From assembly GCA_963921195.1 (NCBI GenBank), contig OY992536.1, forward strand, positions 107,596,778-107,660,777: a stretch of 64,000 bases of DNA, given 5' to 3'. Origin of the DNA: Pegoplata infirma. Its lineage: Eukaryota > Arthropoda > Insecta > Diptera > Anthomyiidae. Below, piece by piece: positions 11,936 through 22,769 of the stretch (positions are counted from its first letter, which is position 1; each line of letters opens with the position of its first letter). A program made the position numbers and the translations under genes. Under the pieces are notes generated by a model. It saw only the letters and a list, made by a program, of their open reading frames with translations, was not told the origin of the DNA and ran no database searches.

Positions 11936-14900
11936 GCAAGATAAAATACATACTACTGAATATATTGCTTTTAATCGAAGTCTTAAGTAATTATTTGCTT
12001 GCTATGAATTTTGATGCATGCATTTAGTAGTAGCAAGTTCTTTTTTGCTGGAATAAAAAAGAAATGTGTAATAATTTTTAATATTTTTTCAGATGGATTT
12101 CTGAAAGACAATATATCTATCCTTAAAAAGCATTCCATAGTCTTTAGCATCCAATGGGCTTATGCATCCCATGGTCTTAACAAAATACACTCCAACATGT
12201 ATGTATGTAACTAGCAGTATCTAGCCAATCTTTAAAGGTAGATGGTTGCTTCGTTAAATGACATCCGTGTTATCATTAACCTATTAGCACCAAATGATAT
12301 CGTTGGTACTTTAATACAATAAAAATTCTAGAAATATCTCAAATATTAGTATTATTTTATATCCTTTTTTAGACTTTGACTATAAATATTGTAAAAAAGA
12401 GGCTTATAGCATAACAAAAACGCTAAGTCTGAAGATAATCGGAATTAACACTAAAACAAGAAACACAAAGGAAATCAACGTTCCTTTAATAAGCCCTTTG
12501 TTCGCATCTTTCGATATCAATTGAAAAACTTGATATATAAGATATTTTATGTTCAATTTATTTTGTTGACTATCAAAATGTATTCTCATATCTATAAGTT
12601 AAATTATTTATTTTTATATGTTCACCAAAAATGCAAACGATAGTAACTAAAAAATGAAAATCATAAAATTAAAGGGTTATGAAAACACCAAAATTAATAA
12701 AAAAAAATATTTTTAATTTAAAATTATACTTATGTACACCGTTTGCAATTCTGGTGAATATATACATAATAATCTATTACATATAGTTTAAAATGAAAAA
12801 AAAAATAAAAAAAAAATATGAAAAAGAATGTAAAACAAATTGAAAACAACATCACATATGATCCCATATATGATTCAATATATTATCCAATATATGATTC
12901 AATATATGATCTAATATATGATCACATATATTGGATCATATATGACCGTGTCTTATATAAGCGCCAATTTTGGAATATGTTCATATATGAGACCATATTT
13001 GATACTATATATGATACTGTATATGGTCTCATATATGATATCATATATGATTATATACAACATTTTTAGCCGGGTGGCCCACTTTTTCCTATGTACCGAA
13101 AAACGGCTAGACCGATTTGGTTACAGTCCGCAAATGATTTTTAAGGAACGAAAAATTGTTCTCTCCTAAGTTTACGCTCACTTTTCCGATGTGTATATTT
13201 TAAATCTTAGAACGGCTGGATCAATTTAGATAATTTTGTTTTTAGTGTTCGTCATAATCTAACTAAGGTTTTTCGGAAAGAACAATTTTCCATCTCTACT
13301 CCTACTTTTCTTATATACTTAAAATCGCATCACTTGAGAATGGATGGACCGAATTGGTTAAATTCAAGGAATGTTTTTACGGTAAGAAAAGTTGTCCACC
13401 TACGCTTTTTTTCGATATATCTAAAATTCGCTTTATAGAAAAAAGCGAAAATCAAATGATCGTTGGTAATCGCATCACTTGATCGACTGGACCGATTTGA
13501 ATAATATTTTCTTTTTTAATTGATCTACTTAGGTTTTTACGGAAAACAAGTTAACTACACCCACTTTTATCCCTCCTTTTTTCGGTATGTCTAAAATCGC
13601 AAAACGGCTGGACCGATTGGCTAAAATTTTGACCACCCCCACTTTTTTCAATATATCTAAAATCGGACAACGACTGACCTGATTTGGTAATTTTTTTTCT
13701 TTAATGAGTCCACGAAAGGTTTGTCCGATTTTTTTATGTTAGTAATAGTTTTAGTTGGGTTTTTAAGAAAGATAAATGAGTAAAGTGCCCCGGAAAAATG
13801 GAATATTCGGGAAAACTATACAGATTTGTTTGTTTTAACTAAAGGCAAAAGCTCACGATAAGAACGAAGGGTATGCGTAATTTATTTTTGTGTTGTTCGT
13901 AATAATACAAAAGAAGTTTTAAATTTTTACAGTTTGCAAAGTCGATGACAAAGTGACTTTCTCTTTAGTTCCTGAAATATAATTTGAAGATGGTTGATCT
14001 CCTAATCGGGTTTTTAAATTCAAGAAATTCATTACAATTTTTGCAGTGCTATATATTTAAAGCGAGCCGAAATATAACACTGATCATATATTTGGGCCAG
14101 CAACGCGGACCGGGCCAGCTAGTTGAATATAAAACTAAGAACTCTATGTACTTTTAAGAATTTTATTAATTTTATTTAAAATAAATCTTTATCCGATATG
14201 GCGAAGCTCTATAATGTTAGCCTAAATAAAGATTTTTTGTATGGCACCCTGAAAATTTACCCTAAAATTGATACCCAAATTGATGCCGGGCTTAGATGCA
14301 CCTCTAATAGAGTTTCGAATTCGGTACTATTATATATCAACAAGACAAATTGGTTGGTTTTCAAATTTGTTTTCTTTTATTTTTTAGGGCCGAAATTGCA
14401 ATAATTTTATCGGTCGATATCTCCGTAATGAAAAAAGATATCTTAAGGATTGCAAAAGTAATTTGAAGAATAAGTGAAGTATTTTTAGATGTGCTGAACT
14501 AATTATACATCATAAAATAATTCTCGGTTTTATAAGGTCCCGAACATTGCGAATATCTGAGTTTATGCAGTACTGTCAATCGAAAATCTAAATATCTCAA
14601 AATAAGATAAATCACTTCTAAGGCCAGATTCGGATTAAGCGCATGAAAAACTATTAGAAAAATATATACATCCACATTTAATTAATAATTCCTATTAGCT
14701 AAACTAAATTATTAAAAACATCGATTTAATCTTAACAATTTCAAGTCTAAATATTACATAGTAAATATTATACATTGTTAAACATATCGTTTTGGTTTTA
14801 ATTATTATTAGTGTAAATACTAAAAAAAAACTCTTAAAATCAATCCCAAAAAGTCATGAAATATGTACTTATCAAGAAGTGATGAAAAAATCACTTCTAA

Positions 14901-15375
14901 ATCACCATATAAAAATTACATAATCACATCCAAAATGCCAGGAAATATATACTTCTAAAGAAGTGATGAAAAAAGCACTTCCAAAAGGTCAAGTTATATT
15001 AACATCCCGATCACTACTTCAGAAGTTGTGATAAAGATGTTAATATATATGTACATACTAAACACTAGTGATATTGTGTGTCACGCCCATATAAAATTCA
15101 TCAGTGTTTCAGCTGAAGAAGAAGTACATCTGGTTCATAAGTTGTGGTGAATTTTGTAGTGAATGGTAAGCTCTTTTTTTGCTGGGCGGTTACTAGAGTC
15201 GTTTGAGCCAAAATTAAAGCGGAACTTTGTATGGAGGCAAGGTCTAAACATTAACCGATTTTATCCGATTGATTATTGCGACCTGTATCGTGTTTAGAAC
15301 GTTGAGATGGACGGACGGACATAGCTAGAATGACTTAAAAAGTAATTCTGAGTCGATCGGCACTCAAAACAAAAA

Positions 15376-16754
15376 ACAAGTAAAAAAGTTAAATTCGGCC
15401 TTGCCGAATGTATTGATACCCTCCACAATTTCTAAAAGATTATTGCAAACAACTTTATTTAAAAGAAATTACTTTTGAAAAAAAAAAAAAATGAAAAAAA
15501 TTTCCGCGAAAAAAATGTTTGATAAAAAAAATGGCGATTTTTTTGTAAAAATATATGATCGTACTTGTTTAAATACCATTTGGTGTTCAATTATGTTCAC
15601 ATAAGTCAACCAGCAGCCGAATTAAAGCATTTTGTATTTTTAGGTTATGTTGAATGTATTTTTGAGGTGTCCTTACATTTTCATTTATAACTTTTGAACC
15701 GCTGAACCGATATCGCTCAAATGCAATACCAAACTGCTCGGGAGAACTTCCGATAAATATGTTAAATTTCAGTCATCTCCGTGTAATATTTTGGCCGTGA
15801 TCACCATTTCCATAGACAGACAGACGGACATCGCTAGAATGTCTTAAAATCGATCACTGATCAATTATAAATATACTTTATGGGGTCCCAGGCAGGGTTG
15901 CCAGCATTGTTAGGTACAAAATCGTCAAAAATTTACGATTTTTATAAAAAAAATCGTCATCCCATTTGCAGAAATCGTCAAAAAATCGTCAAAATAAAAA
16001 AGGTATATTTATCATTGATTAAAGCGATGTCCGCCCATCTGTTGAAGACGTGATGCAGTCCAAACCAAAAGAGCTAAATCTATGCTGTTTGGCACAAATA
16101 TATTTTATGGCCATTGGATGGTTCAGTTTGAAAATTGACAAAACCAGACCAGGGAGAACAAATTCCCCCCTGGTAAAACTGAACCTACCTCCGAAATTTC
16201 CTCTTTATATTCTTTATTAACCTTCTTAAACATATGAAATATTTTTATGAAAAAAAAGGTCATGCAGTTGGGTCAAGTTAATTAGAAAATGTATTTTTTT
16301 CCGTCCGCCCTTTTCTGTGGATAATAATAATGAAATTGCGTAAATATCATAATAAATTAATTTGTTAACATTTATCACAAAAAGAAAGGTGTTCTCTGCC
16401 AAAAAAACCCCTTTTAATTTTTTTACCTTTTGGAGACAAAAAGAGAATGTAACTCTCACTTGTTCCTTTTGTCCCTTTTTGTACAAAAATATTGGTGGAT
16501 ACTTTTTTTTTAACTAACAATAAGCAAAAAATATTCATTGATTACTAAAGTTTCATTAAACAAATTTTAATTTTTTTTTGTTATTTTTAAAAATCGTCAA
16601 ATCGTCATTTTGCTATTTTGGGGAGTTAAAATCGTCAAAATGCAGAGAAATCGTCAAATCTGGCAACAGTGGTCCCAGGCCGATATTTCGATGAGCTACA
16701 AACGGAATGACAAACTTATATATACCCTCTGTCACTAAGTGGAGGGTATAAAAA
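15376..16754 (-). mobile_element. DINE-1-like repeat interrupted by a hAT element
   Basis: One end is ACAAGTAAAAAAGTTAAA followed by the hairpin TTCGGCCTTGCCGAA; the other, inverted, is the 'TATACCCTC' end. Without the hAT at 15893-16671 the middle reads ATGGGGTCCCAGGCCGATAT, matching the sister copy at 17086. Related sequence recurs inside the hAT itself (16020-16190). Confidence 0.62.
15893..16671. mobile_element. hAT element, TIR CAGGGTTGCCAG
   Basis: The left end CAGGGTTGCCAG and the right end CTGGCAACAGTG are flanked by the perfect 8-bp duplication GTCCCAGG (15885-15892, 16672-16679). Subterminal AAATCGTCAAAAA motifs repeat at both ends. The sister DINE-like copies give the empty site. 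No transposase; the interior includes DINE-like sequence. Confidence 0.9.
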
Positions 16755-17085
16755 TAGCACTTTAAATTTTAAAAAATTAAAATATTTTTTTTTTTATTTT
16801 ATTTAAAAAAAATTGTTCAAAACATTTTTATACATAGAGAACGACCGTTCTACGTCTACTGACGTTATTTGAATATTCCAAGTGTGGAGGAAGAGATAAA
16901 TTGGATCCACTTCTTATTAACCTACAAAGCCTTACCAATGTGACACGAAAAAAAAAATGACATTTGTTTTTTAAATATTAAAAGTTATTGACAATTGTCC
17001 ATATACGAGAACGGTCAAATACTCTCTGAGTTAGAGGGAGTCGAAATTTGACATTTTGGCCAAACAGGTGTTTCTTCGCACCCAT

Positions 17086-17757
17086 TTTTATACCCTCCAA
17101 CTACAGTATGGGGGTATACTCACTTTGTCATTCCGTTTGTAACGCATCGAAATATCGGTCGGGGACCCCATAAAGTATATATATTATTCATCTATGATCC
17201 ATTCTAAGACTTTTCTAGAATGTCCGTATGTCCGTCCGTCTGTATAAGACACGATGCAGTCCGAAATAAAAGAGATAGACTCTTCAAGTTTGGCAGGAAT
17301 ATGTGTTTTGGTCCTAGGCAGTTTAAGTTCGTAAATGGGCAAAATCGGACCAGGGGGAAAAAAGTTCCCCCTTGAAGAACTTAACTAACCTTTGAAAAAC
17401 GCCATATTTTCACATTTTTTTTTTATTTTTGTTGAGCAAATGAAACAATTTGACGTCAGAAAAAGTTCAAGGTCCTGCACTTTGACCCGGGAAATAAAAA
17501 AAAATCATTTTTTTTTCCGCCCCCTTTTGTGGGAGTGGATATTAAAAATGTTTTTAAATAATGATAAAATTGTATTACTTAAGCTCCAAAAGCATAATAA
17601 ATGAATTTCTAAACATTTACCGCATAGATCTATGTGTCCCCCAATGACCCCTACTGACCCCCCCCCCCCCCAAAAAAAAACAACGCCCCTTCAATTTTTT
17701 TTATATGTTGGAGGGTATTAAAGATTCGGCACAGCCGAATTTAACACTCTCACTTGT
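17086..17757 (+). mobile_element. DINE-1-like repeat, most complete copy
   Basis: It begins TTTTATACCCTCCAACTACA and ends with a hairpin (TTCGGCACAGCCGAA) followed by TTTAACACTCTCACTTGTT. The core carries a TATATATT run and a GTCCGTATGTCCGTCCGTCT run, the (TA)n and (GTCY)n features described for mini-me/DINE-1 elements. A 14-bp C run lies at about 17659. Non-coding. Confidence 0.65.
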
Positions 17758-18280
17758 TTTTTTTATTTTTTTAATCCAAAACTTTTTCGATTGAAAGACA
17801 TCGGTTTCAAAAGTTGTGTCACTTGAGGCGAAAACCTCATATATTTAAATAATGACAAAATTGTATTACAAAAGCTCAACAAGTATTATATGTATATGAC
17901 TTTTTTTTAACAATTACACAGTTTTACAAAAATGAATGAAACAAAAAAACCTGGGATGCGACACTTTTTTTCTAGTGTTGTCGAGTACAACAAGATTCTG
18001 TCCTTGAAATTTGCGAAACACCTCCAAAATCTTGAGTTACGGGTAAAAAACCGGTTTTTCGAACTTTTTACACTTATAAGTAGGGTTACCATTTTTTCCA
18101 GAACTCAAATCAGTAAACGCATTTTTTCCAAGAAAAAAATCTGTGAAAGTTTTGCATAGAAAAAAATTTATGACGAATGTTTTCAGCTATCAAAAATTTA
18201 AATTACAAACAATTGTAGTTGTTTGGGGTCAACTAGTATTGCAGTAAAAACAACTGTTAAAAACAGCTGACAATAACAGT

Positions 18281-19535
18281 CAGGCGCGGATCCAGGGGGG
18301 GGGGGGAGAATGGGATTTCTCCCCCCCCCCCCCCAAAATGATTTTACAAAAAAAAAAAAAGAAAGAAAAGGAAAGGAAAAAAAGGAAGGAAAAGGGAAAG
18401 GGAAAGGAAAAAGGAAGGGAAAGGAACAAACATAGAAATAAAATGGCCGGGATGTAAAAAATACTTAGGAGAGGTAAATCATCAGCACACATAGCATCTA
18501 TAAAATGTTTCAGAATTAAAGAAATTACGCATGAGAAATTTAAATGGCATCGAGTCGTGGCAATTTTCTAACCGAACAACTATCCTTATCATTTTTTAAG
18601 GAAAAAGTATTATCTCAAATATTTTTTATAGAAAAATGTCTCAGAATTCCTGACTTTATATTTAGGAAAAAATGTTGATACTTATCTGTCTCTGAATGTA
18701 AGAATTTTCTTATTTAAAAAGTATATAAAATTTTAGGAAAAATCTCTTTTCTATAGAAAAAATCACTCAGAAACTAGAAATTTTTCCTTAGAAAAACGTT
18801 TCAGAATCTGACAAGAATTTTTCTGCAAAAATATTTCTCAGAATTGGATAAAATTTCTACAAGATAGACATTACAGAATCCTAACATTTTTCTAAACACA
18901 AATATCTCAGAAATGGATTATGTTTTTATATAAAAAATATTTTTGAATCTAAGAGTTTTTCTTAAGCAAACATGTCTTAACAAGTGTAATACTTCATTAA
19001 TTTTTTTTTCGGAATATTGGACTTTTAGTATAATTTTTTATTTTTTAAATAAGAATTTTTATATAAGCTAATTTTTATGACTGTAAAGTCATAATATTAA
19101 TATTTTCCCACACAAACCTACAACAATGTTCAAAAATTCCCAATTCTCGAGAGCTTTTCTAAAAATTTGGTCTAATATTTTTGAGTTTTTTTGTTGGTTT
19201 GTATATAAATTATTGATGTTATGACTTTTAAAGCAGAAAAATTGGATTACCGCAGTCACAGTCAGTCGTTTGAATTTGAACGGTCTTATTTATGAAGTAA
19301 ATCGGTCAGTTAGGATTCCCTTGAGAAAAATAAAAATTGAGAAAAAAATCCAAATCCAAAAGCTGGATCCTTATTGTTAAGTTTTTTAGTATTTTTCAGC
19401 ATACATTTGAAAAAATATTAACAAAAATTCACAAAACATCCCCCCCGACGCCAACCAAACTTTATTGCTTTACGAAATTTTTTTGGTAAAAAAAAAATCT
19501 CCCCCCCCCAAATGAAATTCCTGGATCCGTGCCTG
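18281..19535. mobile_element. hAT element, TIR CAGGCRCGGATCCAGG
   Basis: The ends CAGGCGCGGATCCAGG and CCTGGATCCGTGCCTG are flanked by the 8-bp duplication ATAACAGT (18273-18280, 19536-19543). G/C homopolymer tracts follow each terminus. A purine-only stretch runs from about 18349 to 18428. It is inserted in a remnant resembling the CACTY family. No transposase. Confidence 0.9.
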
Positions 19536-19638
19536 ATAACAGTTGTAGTTATTTTACAGAAAACTTAAAGAAATATTTTATTTCTTTAGCAATTTCTGCA
19601 GATTCTGAGGATTTTTCATTTTATGAAACCTCCCAGAC

Positions 19639-20668
19639 TAGAGATGGGCGCGTGAGTGAATTTTGACTCACGCACGCTCACGCTCACGAAATAAAAATAT
19701 TATTCACGCACGATCACGCACGAAATTATTTTTTCTGCTCACGTTCACGCACGCTCACGTGAGTAACTAAAATTTTTCTCACGCTCACGAAATAATCACG
19801 CTCACGAAGACTCACGAAATTAAAATTAGCAAATTTTTATTTTACGTCTTTCGATTTCTTGCACAAAAAGTATTGAATTTCCTTAAAACAATAATAAAAA
19901 TCACAATTTTTAATTAATTACTAGTGTCCGACCGAATATTCGGCTTCGGCTACGGCTTCGGCCAAAAAGCACTATTCGGCCACTATTCGGCTTCGGCCAC
20001 ATTTTTGGCCGAATATGGCCGAATACCGAATAATTGTATAAATTTTGTACTCAAGAGATGAAAAACACACTAAACACACTTTGAATAACATTAGTAAGCC
20101 ACAAAAACATTTTATTAAGTGTTTTTGAAGCTAAAACAAGATTTTACACTCAAAAAAATTTTTCGATCGAAAAAAAATTACACACAAAAAAATTTTCATT
20201 TACAAAAATGCATAAAAAAGTTTTTGACTCAAAGTAAATCGTTCTAGACAACAGTTTTAAACATTTGTGTATTCCGCCAAGTCGAGTTTCACTTTTTTCC
20301 TTATTTTAACGACATAAATAATTTTTTTTTTTTGAATATTCGGCTTCGGCTTCGGTTTCGGCCGAATAGTAAAAATTTGGCCGAATATTCGGCTTCGGCT
20401 ATGGCCAAAAAAGGTGTATTCGGTCGGACACTATTAATTACCCTTTAACTTCAATATAATGACGATTTTTTACTCGTTTTCTGTTTCAAACAGCACAAAA
20501 CAATCACGCAAACTCACGAAACAAAAATTACTCACGCACGCTCACGCACGAAACTATTTTTTTTAATCACGCGCACTCACGATCACGTGAGTAAAAATAA
20601 ATTTCACTCACGATCACGCGTGATTCACGCGTGAATCACGCAAAATTCGTGTCACGCGCGCATCTCTA
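19639..20668. mobile_element. hAT element rich in CTCACGCACG, with an inner hAT
   Basis: The left end TAGAGATGGGCGCGTGA and the right end TCACGCGCGCATCTCTA are flanked by the 8-bp duplication TCCCAGAC (19631-19638, 20669-20676). Subterminal ACTCACGCACGCTCACG repeats fill both arms. This is the most CpG-rich segment of the intron. Confidence 0.92.
19922..20433. mobile_element. hAT MITE, TIR TAGTGTCCGACCGAATA
   Basis: The ends TAGTGTCCGACCGAATATTC and its complement are flanked by the 8-bp duplication TTAATTAC (19914-19921, 20434-20441). GGCTTCGGC and CCGAATATTCGG motifs repeat near both ends. It is nested in the hAT 19639-20668. Related copies lie at 42724 and 46532. Confidence 0.92.
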
Positions 20669-22164
20669 TCCCAGACTATGAGCACATACATATTTATTAA
20701 AAAACTTTAATCTCGGATATTTTTTTCAATAGGAAAAAGCTCAGACTTTTTGTATATTTTTTAGAAATAAACGCCCTTAAATTCTGACGACATTACCAAA
20801 TCGAAACATCTCAGCTTCATTTGGATTCATTTTAAATGTAGAAAATCAATAATTTCGTGAACTTTTGTCTAAAGGAAACCGATAAGATCCTTCGAATTTG
20901 TGCAAAATAAAACATCTCAGACCAAACTTGTATAAAACTTCTCTGATTCCTTATTTTATGGAATTTTATAGTTTTTGTAAAGAATTTTTAAATAAAATTT
21001 TAAGTTAAAATATTAAAAAATCAGTACAATCAGTACATATTTCAAAAAATCAGTACAAATCAGTACACGCTTTTTTGATCAGTACACGTGACAAAAAATC
21101 AGTACATGTACTGATCAAATCAGTACGAATGGTCAGCCTACTTATAAGCCAGTAACTTTGTCGAATATTAACCGATTTTGAATTTCTCAACGGTTTTAGA
21201 AAGAATAAACTAATATCTTTCGAAGTTGTAAACATGAAATTTAATTAATCATAAAACAACTGTGCGTATTTTTCCAGAAAACTAAATTTTTCAAAAAAAA
21301 TCATTATTTTTTAAGTTTGAAGATGTTTTTTTTTTTTTTTTTTATTTATTCTTCATTTTACTTAACCGAGCCCTTAGGGCCATATACAGTTAATTAAGGC
21401 TACTTCAGTAACAACAACATTAAAAAAAATATAAAATACTAGCTGTTTTGTACCCGGCGTTGCCCGGGTTGAAAAAAATATTATATAATGAATGAGTTTT
21501 TTATTAGTCAGTTTAGCTTCTGCTTCATGACTTTTCACTGGTGAATATAAACCTATTCCTGAGGTTTGGACGATTTTTTTCGACTTCGCTTATCGTCGGG
21601 AACATTGTACGTACGTGTTCTTCCGTCATGGGAACAAACCTTCTTGGTTGGCTGGAGTGTGTAATGCGGGCCGTTCAAAAAAAGTTATTCGACCATCATA
21701 AAATCCTTTTTTAACAAAAAAAAATCATAAACGTTTTTTTTTAACAAAAAAAAAATCAAAACGTTTTTTTGCACCTTGTTTGGAACTTCCCGATTTCAAA
21801 TCAAAAAAGAACCCAAAGACATTGCCCAGCAGGTGCAATACTTTTGTGAGTTAATGTTGGCCATAAAAGGCAACTGTTACGACCCCGACGCAAAGCTAAA
21901 TAGAAAAAACGAATAATCGCCCCACACCAAAATTAATGTATTTCTTTAATGGCTTTTAAAAGGAACCTATAGTTTCCTCCTCGGTTAGCACTTTATGTGG
22001 TGAAAACTTCAATAAAGATATAACTTTCACAATAGTTGAAGTGGGTCTGGCATTTAACGCATCTAGTTCAATTTTGGTCTCATGTGACCTATAGTTCCCC
22101 TATTGGTTAGCACGTAAAGAAAATTGCAATTAAATTTGTTCAGCAGGTTTTCCACGTTTGCGTA

Positions 22165-22764
22165 CACAGAAAAAAATATGGAGGAAACAAATTTGAGTAA
22201 TCACTTGTTTAATTTTTTAAAAAAAATTTGAGTAATTTTTTAATTGACGCAATTAAAAATTTACTCAAAAATTGAAAATAAAATTTGAGTAAATAATTTA
22301 ATACAAATTTAATATTTTTTTTTATTTATTTTTTTTTTCTCTTGGTGTTTTGAATTCTCATTTAGTTTATTGTTTTTTGTATATGTATATGAAAGTTTGA
22401 AATCATCTTTATAAAATTTTACTTTGTCTTGAAGAAATAAGTATATTTGGTAAAGTTTGTAAAAGCAATTTTTTTGGAAAAAAAATTAGAAACTTTTTAA
22501 ACTTCTTAAAAAAATAATTTGATACATTTTGAGTAAATTTTTACTTGACACAATTAAAAAGTTACTTAAAAATATTAAAAAATTTTAAGTAAAGATTTAA
22601 TTGTGTGAATTAATAATTTACTCAAATTTTTTATTAAGCATTTAATAATTTTTTATTAAAAGTTTACTCAATACTATTAAATCGTTTACTGGTGGAAAAT
22701 TGAGTAATTTTTTACTCAATAGTATTAAAAATTTACTCAAAATTTTTTTTTATTTTTTTCTGTG
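22165..22764. mobile_element. CACAG-ended TIR element (TA duplication)
   Basis: The left end CACAGAAAAAAATAT and the right end TATTTTTTTCTGTG are flanked by TA on both sides. The interior is built of TTTGAGTAA/TTACTCAAA palindromic motifs. It interrupts the Helitron 21439-26176. Confidence 0.78.
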
Positions 22765-22769
22765 TAACT

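Larger units (their letters stand above)
10683..13074. mobile_element. CCCGGC-ended TIR element with a 2-bp TG duplication, inside a Helitron
   Basis: The left end CCCGGCTAAAAAT is repeated inverted at the right end, and both flanks are TG (10681-10682, 13075-13076). Removing the element and one TG restores TTGCCCTGGCCCAC, the same length as the sister Helitron unit TTGACCACGCCCAC; this supports a true 2-bp duplication. CATATATGATNNCATATATG-type palindromes are dense near both ends (10705-10860, 12850-13060). The centre holds two other tandem repeats. No transposase seen. Confidence 0.72.
10195..14122 (+). mobile_element. Non-autonomous Helitron with an internal ~125-bp tandem repeat
   Basis: The element starts TCTATATAAATAAAAATC after an A and ends CCAGCTAG before a T, the Helitron signature A|TC...CTAG|T. 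An imperfect hairpin, GGGCC-AGCAACGC-GGACC (14094-14111), lies just before the CTAG. The interior is a degenerate tandem array (units near 10240, 10375, 10495, then 13090 to 13680) with the phrase 'CGGCTGGACCGATTTGG'. A 2.4-kb TIR element (10683-13074) interrupts one unit. No Rep/helicase gene is present. Confidence 0.78.
8645..15186. mobile_element. CCCAGC-ended TIR element with a 2-bp CG duplication
   Basis: The left end CCCAGCAAAAAAA and the right end TTTTTTTGCTGGG are flanked by CG on both sides (8643-8644, 15187-15188). Subterminal AAGTGAT and ATCACTTC motifs recur, with several near 14870-15010. The 6.5-kb span includes the CACTY element at 9559 and the Helitron at 10195, so the original element was far shorter. 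No transposase is recognisable. Confidence 0.65.
8173..15375 (-). mobile_element. DINE-1-like (Helentron-type) repeat, split by a TIR element
   Basis: The left end reads ACAAGTAAGA, then a hairpin TCGGTTAAGACCGA, then TATAATACCCTACACC: the same end architecture as the repeats at 15376, 17086, 36762 and 48658. The body continues after the element 8645-15186, with the phrase GGACGGACGGACATAGCTAG near 15310. GTCY-type runs beside a conserved core are known from dipteran mini-me/DINE-1 elements, now linked to Helentrons. The right boundary is approximate. Confidence 0.55.
18081..21140. mobile_element. hAT element carrying three further hAT insertions
   Basis: The left end TAGGGTTACCAT and the right end ATGGTCAGCCTA are flanked by the 8-bp duplication CTTATAAG (18073-18080, 21141-21148). 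AATCAGTACA motifs repeat near the right end. Two hATs (18281-19535 and 19639-20668) lie inside, and the second holds a third (19922-20433). The duplication CTTATAAG is itself palindromic; I rely on the matching ends as well. Confidence 0.85.

Noticed and set aside
12818..13169. Frames rich in YDPIYDSIYD-like repeats
   Set aside because: Translation of the CATATATGAT palindromic repeat in a transposon end, not a protein.
9505..14130. A further hAT (TAGGGTATTCAATTAATCG end) enclosing CACTY copy 1 and the Helitron
   Set aside because: The right end (TTGAATATA) is only partly complementary and no 8-bp duplication matches, so I do not list it as a feature.
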